Source of the DNA: Methylomonas sp.
GTDB lineage: Bacteria > Pseudomonadota > Gammaproteobacteria > Methylococcales > Methylomonadaceae
Direction: 5' to 3'
Length of the DNA stretch: 19,499 bases
NCBI GenBank assembly: GCA_026990815.1
Contig: JALXCS010000181.1
Location: 1 to 19,499 of the forward strand
The translations under genes and the position numbers were made by a program. Below, one piece after another: positions 15,788 through 19,499 of this stretch; position 1 is the stretch's first letter, and each line of letters starts with the position of its first letter. The notes under the pieces were generated by a model. It was not told where the DNA came from, ran no database searches, and saw nothing but the letters and a program-made list of their open reading frames with translations.

Positions 15788-16918
15788 TCAAGTAGGTAAA
15801 AATTTTCTGTGAGTATGGATAGACATTAAAATTCCGAAACCGCCGAGTAGTGTAACCATAGAAGTGCCGCCGTAACTAATTAATGGCAATGGCACGCCGA
15901 CAACGGGCAGGATGCCAATTACCATGCCAATATTGACAAAAACATAGACAAAAAAAGTGAAAGTCAAGCTCCCTGCCAGTAAGCGGCTATAGCTATCCTG
16001 GGCTTGTACCGCAATATAAAGGCAGCGGGTGATAATTAATAAATAAAGTAATAATAGTCCAATGCAGCCAGATAAACCAAATTCTTCTGCAAAAACAGCA
16101 AAAATAAAATCAGTAGAACTCTCAGGCAAAAAGTCCAGTTTGGATTGGGTAGTACCAAGCCAACCTTTACCGGAAATGCCTCCAGAACCGATAGCAATTT
16201 TTGATTGAATAATGTGGTAGCCTGCCCCGAGCGGATCAGCTTCTGGATTTAATAATGTCATGACTCTTTTACGTTGATAGTCTCGCATAAAATACCATAG
16301 AATTGGCGTTAGAGATGCGAGAATAGCAATAGTGCTTAGCAAAAAGCGCCAGGAAATGCCGGCAAAAAATAATACAGCAGCTCCCGAACTAGCAACTAAA
16401 ATAGCAGTACCGAGGTCAGGCTGTTTGGCAATCAGAAGTGTTGGCAAGAAAATCAAGATGGCAGCGATACCAATCTGCTTCCATTTTGGTGGCAATGGAT
16501 GATCTGCCAGATAACTTGCAACCATCATGGGCGTTGTAATTTTTATCATTTCTGAAGGTTGAAACCGAAAAAAACCAAGATTAAGCCATCGTTGTGCGCC
16601 TTTGCCCACATCACCCATCAGTAGAACGGCAATAAGCAGTAAAACGCCCAGACCATATAATGTTGTCGAATGTCTTTGAAATTGTTGGGGATTAATATGG
16701 GCTAAAACAATCATGAAAACGAATGCAATAGCCATGCGTAGCATTTGTTTGGTCAGGATAGCCAAATTCTGATTTCCTGCACTATATAAAATAGTCAGGC
16801 TGAGTGCCGAAAGCATTAATAGTCCAGCTAGTAACGGGATGTCGATATGCAGTTTTCTGAGTAATTTTCCAATCAGCGAAGAAGAATGAAATTGTTCCTG
16901 ACGTGTTTCAGTATTCAT
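15788..16918 (-). CDS. rodA: RodA, SEDS peptidoglycan glycosyltransferase
   Basis: The product is a 376-aa polytopic inner-membrane protein of the SEDS family (about ten membrane segments). RodA polymerises lipid II into glycan strands in the elongasome, together with PBP2. Family signatures are GKGAQRWLNLGFFRFQPSE near residue 106, KQPDLGTA near 165, and KGWLGTTQSKLDFLPESSTDFIFAVFAEEFG. D270 in this last stretch corresponds to the essential loop aspartate of E. coli RodA (D262). The end, VVGVPLPLISYGGTSMV, is also typical. The start ATG overlaps the mrdA stop as ATGA, which indicates translational coupling of the two elongasome partners. Confidence 0.97.
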   Translation of the reverse strand: MNTETRQEQFHSSSLIGKLLRKLHIDIPLLAGLLMLSALSLTILYSAGNQNLAILTKQMLRMAIAFVFMIVLAHINPQQFQRHSTTLYGLGVLLLIAVLLMGDVGKGAQRWLNLGFFRFQPSEMIKITTPMMVASYLADHPLPPKWKQIGIAAILIFLPTLLIAKQPDLGTAILVASSGAAVLFFAGISWRFLLSTIAILASLTPILWYFMRDYQRKRVMTLLNPEADPLGAGYHIIQSKIAIGSGGISGKGWLGTTQSKLDFLPESSTDFIFAVFAEEFGLSGCIGLLLLYLLIITRCLYIAVQAQDSYSRLLAGSLTFTFFVYVFVNIGMVIGILPVVGVPLPLISYGGTSMVTLLGGFGILMSIHTHRKFLPT

Positions 16919-18759
16919 TGTGGCTCAAGCTCTGATAAGTATTGTTTAATCACTTTTGCTGCAATCGGTGCCGCAACTGAGCTGCCATGACCACCATTTT
17001 CAGCAATAACAGCGATGGCAATTTTTGGCTGGTCTGCAGGAGCAAAGGCAATAAATAAAGCATGGTCCCGTAATTTAAAGGATATTTCCGCTTCACTGTA
17101 GCGTTCTTCCTGTTTGACAGAAAAAACCTGGGCGGTTCCAGTCTTTCCAGCAATTTGATAATTAATACCTTTACTGAGTCTTTTTGCAGTGCCTCTGCGG
17201 CCGTGGACAACATTAATCATGGCCTCAATTACCTGATTGATGTTTTCCGGTTGTAAGGGAATGGTCTCTGATTCGGGTTGTGTTGTCGAATAGTGAGTAT
17301 TACCAGTGACAAATTGGCTAACTAAATGAGGATTAACAATTTTGCCCCTATTAGCCAAGGTAGCCGTTGCTTTGGCAAGTTGTAGTCCTGTTACTTGAGT
17401 GAATCCCTGACCAATTCCGGTAATTAGAGTTTCCCCGTGATACCAGGATTCGTTTTTTACTTTTTTTTTCCTTTTACGTGAAGGAATCAGTCCTTTTTTT
17501 TCGCTCACCAAGTCAATACCGGTTTTTTTATTGAAACCAAATTGCTCTAGAAAATTATGAATATTGTCAATACCCAGGTTGAATGCCAGATCATAAAAAT
17601 AGACATCGCAGGATTGGGTTATGGCATCTTTCAAATTTACAGCGCCGTGTCCCCATCTTTTCCAGTCACGGTATTTATGGCTAAGATTTGGTAGTTGATA
17701 ATAGCCGGGGCAGAATTTTGACGTTTCGGGTTTGATGACCTGATATTCCAGCCCAGCAAGTCCGATAAAAGGTTTAATTGTTGAACCGGGTGGATATAGA
17801 CCGCGCAAAGCCCGGTTAAATAGTGGCCGAGCATCTGAATTCTGTAATGCTTTATAGTTGGTTGTACTGATCCCGGAAACAAATTGATTGGCATCAAAAC
17901 CTGGTTTGCTAACAAAAACCAGAACACCTCCACTTTCAATATCAATAGCGATAACTGTACCATTAAAAATATCCAGTGCCTCATAAGCAGTTTTTTGCAG
18001 ATCGATATCCAAAGACAGAAAAAGATCATCTCCTGGTTGCGGGGCAATGGTATCCAGGGTATTAATAAATCGTCCTTGGGCATTGGTTTCAATTTCCGCA
18101 AAACCAGTTTTTCCATGTAATTGAGTTTCAAAGGATTTTTCTATGCCAGTTTTGCCAACATGATGCGTTCCACGGTATTCAGCTTCCGGTAGTGTTTTTA
18201 ATTCCTTGACGTTAATTCTTCCTACATAGCCAACTACATGGGAAGTAAATTCGGGATAGGGATAGTGTCTGATCAAGCCGGCATGGATATCAACTCCCGG
18301 AAAAGAAGGTCTGACAACGGCAAATTTTGCGACTTGCTCATCATTCATTTTTAATAATAATGGGGTGCTGTTAAATCTGCGTTTCTGCTTATATTGACGG
18401 CGAAATTGAGTGATTTTTTCTTCAGAAATGTTCAACAGAACTTTTAGCCTGTCCAGCGTTTCATTCAGGTCAGGTACTTGTTCAGGGATGAGTTCAAGAG
18501 AGTATGATGGCAGGTTTTCAGCTAGAATTCTTCCTTTTCGGTCGTAGATGATACCGCGGGTTGGTGGTACAGGAATTAATTTAATACGATTGTTTTTTGC
18601 CAGACTAGCATAATGTTCGTGACCTACAACCTGTAAATATATTAAGCGGGCCATTAAGATTACTATCAACATGATGATGAAGATAAAAATTGCGACGATT
18701 CGACTCAGAAAAATTTTATTTTCGGTTAGTGAATCTTTGACGGAATAAACGCTGGACAT
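16915..18759 (-). CDS. mrdA: Penicillin-binding protein 2, elongation-specific transpeptidase
   Basis: The product is 614 aa. One N-terminal membrane anchor (about residues 19-44) is followed by the pedestal domain (PPTRGIIYDRKGRILAEN at 65-82; GKTGIEKSFE near 202) and a C-terminal transpeptidase domain. The catalytic motifs are STIK (S326 nucleophile, K329), SCD (S383-D385) and KTG (K539-G541). It cross-links the peptidoglycan made by RodA during side-wall growth, on the periplasmic side of the inner membrane. A lysine-rich stretch near residues 428-435 is encoded across a run of nine A on the coding strand (17461-17469), in an otherwise intact frame. It starts 9 bp after mreD and overlaps rodA by 4 bases. 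All catalytic residues are present, so the gene appears functional. Confidence 0.97.
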   Translation of the reverse strand: MSSVYSVKDSLTENKIFLSRIVAIFIFIIMLIVILMARLIYLQVVGHEHYASLAKNNRIKLIPVPPTRGIIYDRKGRILAENLPSYSLELIPEQVPDLNETLDRLKVLLNISEEKITQFRRQYKQKRRFNSTPLLLKMNDEQVAKFAVVRPSFPGVDIHAGLIRHYPYPEFTSHVVGYVGRINVKELKTLPEAEYRGTHHVGKTGIEKSFETQLHGKTGFAEIETNAQGRFINTLDTIAPQPGDDLFLSLDIDLQKTAYEALDIFNGTVIAIDIESGGVLVFVSKPGFDANQFVSGISTTNYKALQNSDARPLFNRALRGLYPPGSTIKPFIGLAGLEYQVIKPETSKFCPGYYQLPNLSHKYRDWKRWGHGAVNLKDAITQSCDVYFYDLAFNLGIDNIHNFLEQFGFNKKTGIDLVSEKKGLIPSRKRKKKVKNESWYHGETLITGIGQGFTQVTGLQLAKATATLANRGKIVNPHLVSQFVTGNTHYSTTQPESETIPLQPENINQVIEAMINVVHGRRGTAKRLSKGINYQIAGKTGTAQVFSVKQEERYSEAEISFKLRDHALFIAFAPADQPKIAIAVIAENGGHGSSVAAPIAAKVIKQYLSELEPQ

Positions 18760-18768
18760 ACTTGATGG

Positions 18769-19257
18769 TCAAAGCCGTGTTTTTTGCACACGTATATGGC
18801 GTAACACAGTAAAAACCAATGGCCAAGCGAGTGTTCCAGTAACAACCGGCCACCAAAACCTTGCCGTAAACTGAGTGGCGTTTAGAAAATTTTCTGTCCA
18901 AAAAATCAGAAGTTGTGACAATAGTTGAATAATGAAAATAAATAGCGCTTGTTGGAATAATGGAAATTGTCGCAAGCGTTTGTGTTTTTTAATACAGAAA
19001 TAAATAGCGAGAGGATAGGCCAAGGCATATTGGCCAAGCGCCCTTCCAGTCAGGATGTCAGTTAACAGGCCGATACTCCAGGCACTGAATATACCGGTTC
19101 TATCGGGAGTAGCTAGAGCCCAATATATTAATGTAAGCAAAATCCAGTCAGGATTAATTTGAGCAATAAATGTTGGCCATGGCGCAATCTTCATTGCCAT
19201 GGAAAAAAATATGCTCAGGAAAAAAAAGCCCAGACTTTGAGGTTTATTCAGTGACAT
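18769..19257 (-). CDS. mreD: MreD, rod-shape membrane protein
   Basis: The product is 162 aa with about five hydrophobic segments and very little extramembrane sequence, typical of MreD. Characteristic stretches are APWPTFIAQINPDWILLTLIYWAL near the N-terminus, IGLLTDILTGRALGQYAL in the middle and RFWWPVVTGTLAWPLVF near the C-terminus. MreD works with MreB, MreC, PBP2 and RodA in the elongasome and holds cells rod-shaped; it is thought to counterbalance MreC activation of PBP2. Its ATG lies 14 bases inside the end of mreC, and mrdA starts 9 bp after its stop, so all these genes probably form one transcript. Confidence 0.93.
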   Translation of the reverse strand: MSLNKPQSLGFFFLSIFFSMAMKIAPWPTFIAQINPDWILLTLIYWALATPDRTGIFSAWSIGLLTDILTGRALGQYALAYPLAIYFCIKKHKRLRQFPLFQQALFIFIIQLLSQLLIFWTENFLNATQFTARFWWPVVTGTLAWPLVFTVLRHIRVQKTRL

Positions 19258-19499
19258 CGTTTTGTTGTTTTTCTGATGTAGGGTTTTCCGTTAATGGTTT
19301 CGGTTTTGAATCACTCCAAACGATTAACAATTCCCGGCTTTTATCCAAATGAGCTTTGGGTGTGGCAAAAATATTTGCAAAAGGTTTATCAGGTTGTGAT
19401 TCAAAATTATCGACGACTGCAACCGGGTATCCGTAGGGAAAGAGTCCCCCCAGACCTGAAGTAACCAAAAGATCTCCTGGCCTGATATCAGCGTTATTC
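19244..19499 (-). CDS. mreC: MreC, C-terminal part, 5' end cut by window edge
   Basis: About 84 C-terminal residues are visible, and the frame is open to the window edge. The stretch ADIRPGDLLVTSGLGGLFPYGYPVAVV is the typical end of the MreC periplasmic beta domain. A proline- and lysine-rich tail follows (KPKPLTENPTSEK), as is common at MreC C-termini. MreC is a bitopic periplasmic protein that activates PBP2 in the elongasome. The stop overlaps the mreD start by 14 bases. mreB is expected just outside the window on the same strand. Confidence 0.94.
   Translation of the reverse strand, partial: NNADIRPGDLLVTSGLGGLFPYGYPVAVVDNFESQPDKPFANIFATPKAHLDKSRELLIVWSDSKPKPLTENPTSEKQQNDVTE

Noticed and set aside
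17637..18131. Open frame of 164 codons on the same strand as mrdA, in another frame
   Set aside because: It lies entirely inside the well-supported PBP2 frame with intact catalytic motifs and shows no domain features of its own.

Overview
The window looks like chromosomal DNA of a gammaproteobacterium (or a close relative with a similar gene order). It is AT-rich and densely packed, and nearly every gene belongs to a conserved core set. The neighbour order maf-rng-yhdP-nitrilase-tldD-pmbA, the block mreC-mreD-mrdA-rodA-mltB-rlpA-dacA-dat-ybeD, and the E. coli-like protein lengths (TldD 481 aa, YhdP about 1270 aa, RNase G about 484 aa) support this. The species cannot be named from the sequence alone. 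No rRNA, tRNA, CRISPR array, insertion sequence or prophage was seen, and no stretch over 300 bases lacks a gene.

Left arm, plus strand, 1-11379. The end of a maf-type nucleotide pyrophosphatase overlaps rng (RNase G). A possible internal promoter precedes yhdP, a giant AsmA-like envelope protein. yhdP overlaps a nitrilase-family amidase, which overlaps tldD, so these three are probably translationally coupled. A small pRiA4b ORF-3-family gene sits between tldD and pmbA (tldE), the two halves of the TldD/TldE peptidase. About 100 bp later a separate two-gene unit begins. It encodes a polytopic membrane protein with several conserved-looking histidines, followed 16 bp later by a rubredoxin.

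Right arm, minus strand, 19499-11417. This is a cell-shape and peptidoglycan cluster: mreC (partial), mreD, mrdA (PBP2), rodA, mltB, rlpA, dacA (PBP5/6-type carboxypeptidase), a D-amino-acid aminotransferase and ybeD. mreC to mltB form one tightly spaced run. rlpA has its own likely promoter, with an inverted repeat over the predicted transcription start. dacA, dat and ybeD are again tightly packed.

The arms converge in a 37-bp gap between rubredoxin and ybeD. Together the right arm supplies the elongasome (MreCD, PBP2, RodA) and the remodelling enzymes (MltB, RlpA, DacA), while the left arm supplies envelope lipid transport (YhdP), RNA processing, nucleotide and metabolite repair, and a peptidase. 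The least ordinary parts are the histidine-rich membrane protein/rubredoxin pair and the pRiA4b-family gene inside the tldD-pmbA unit.
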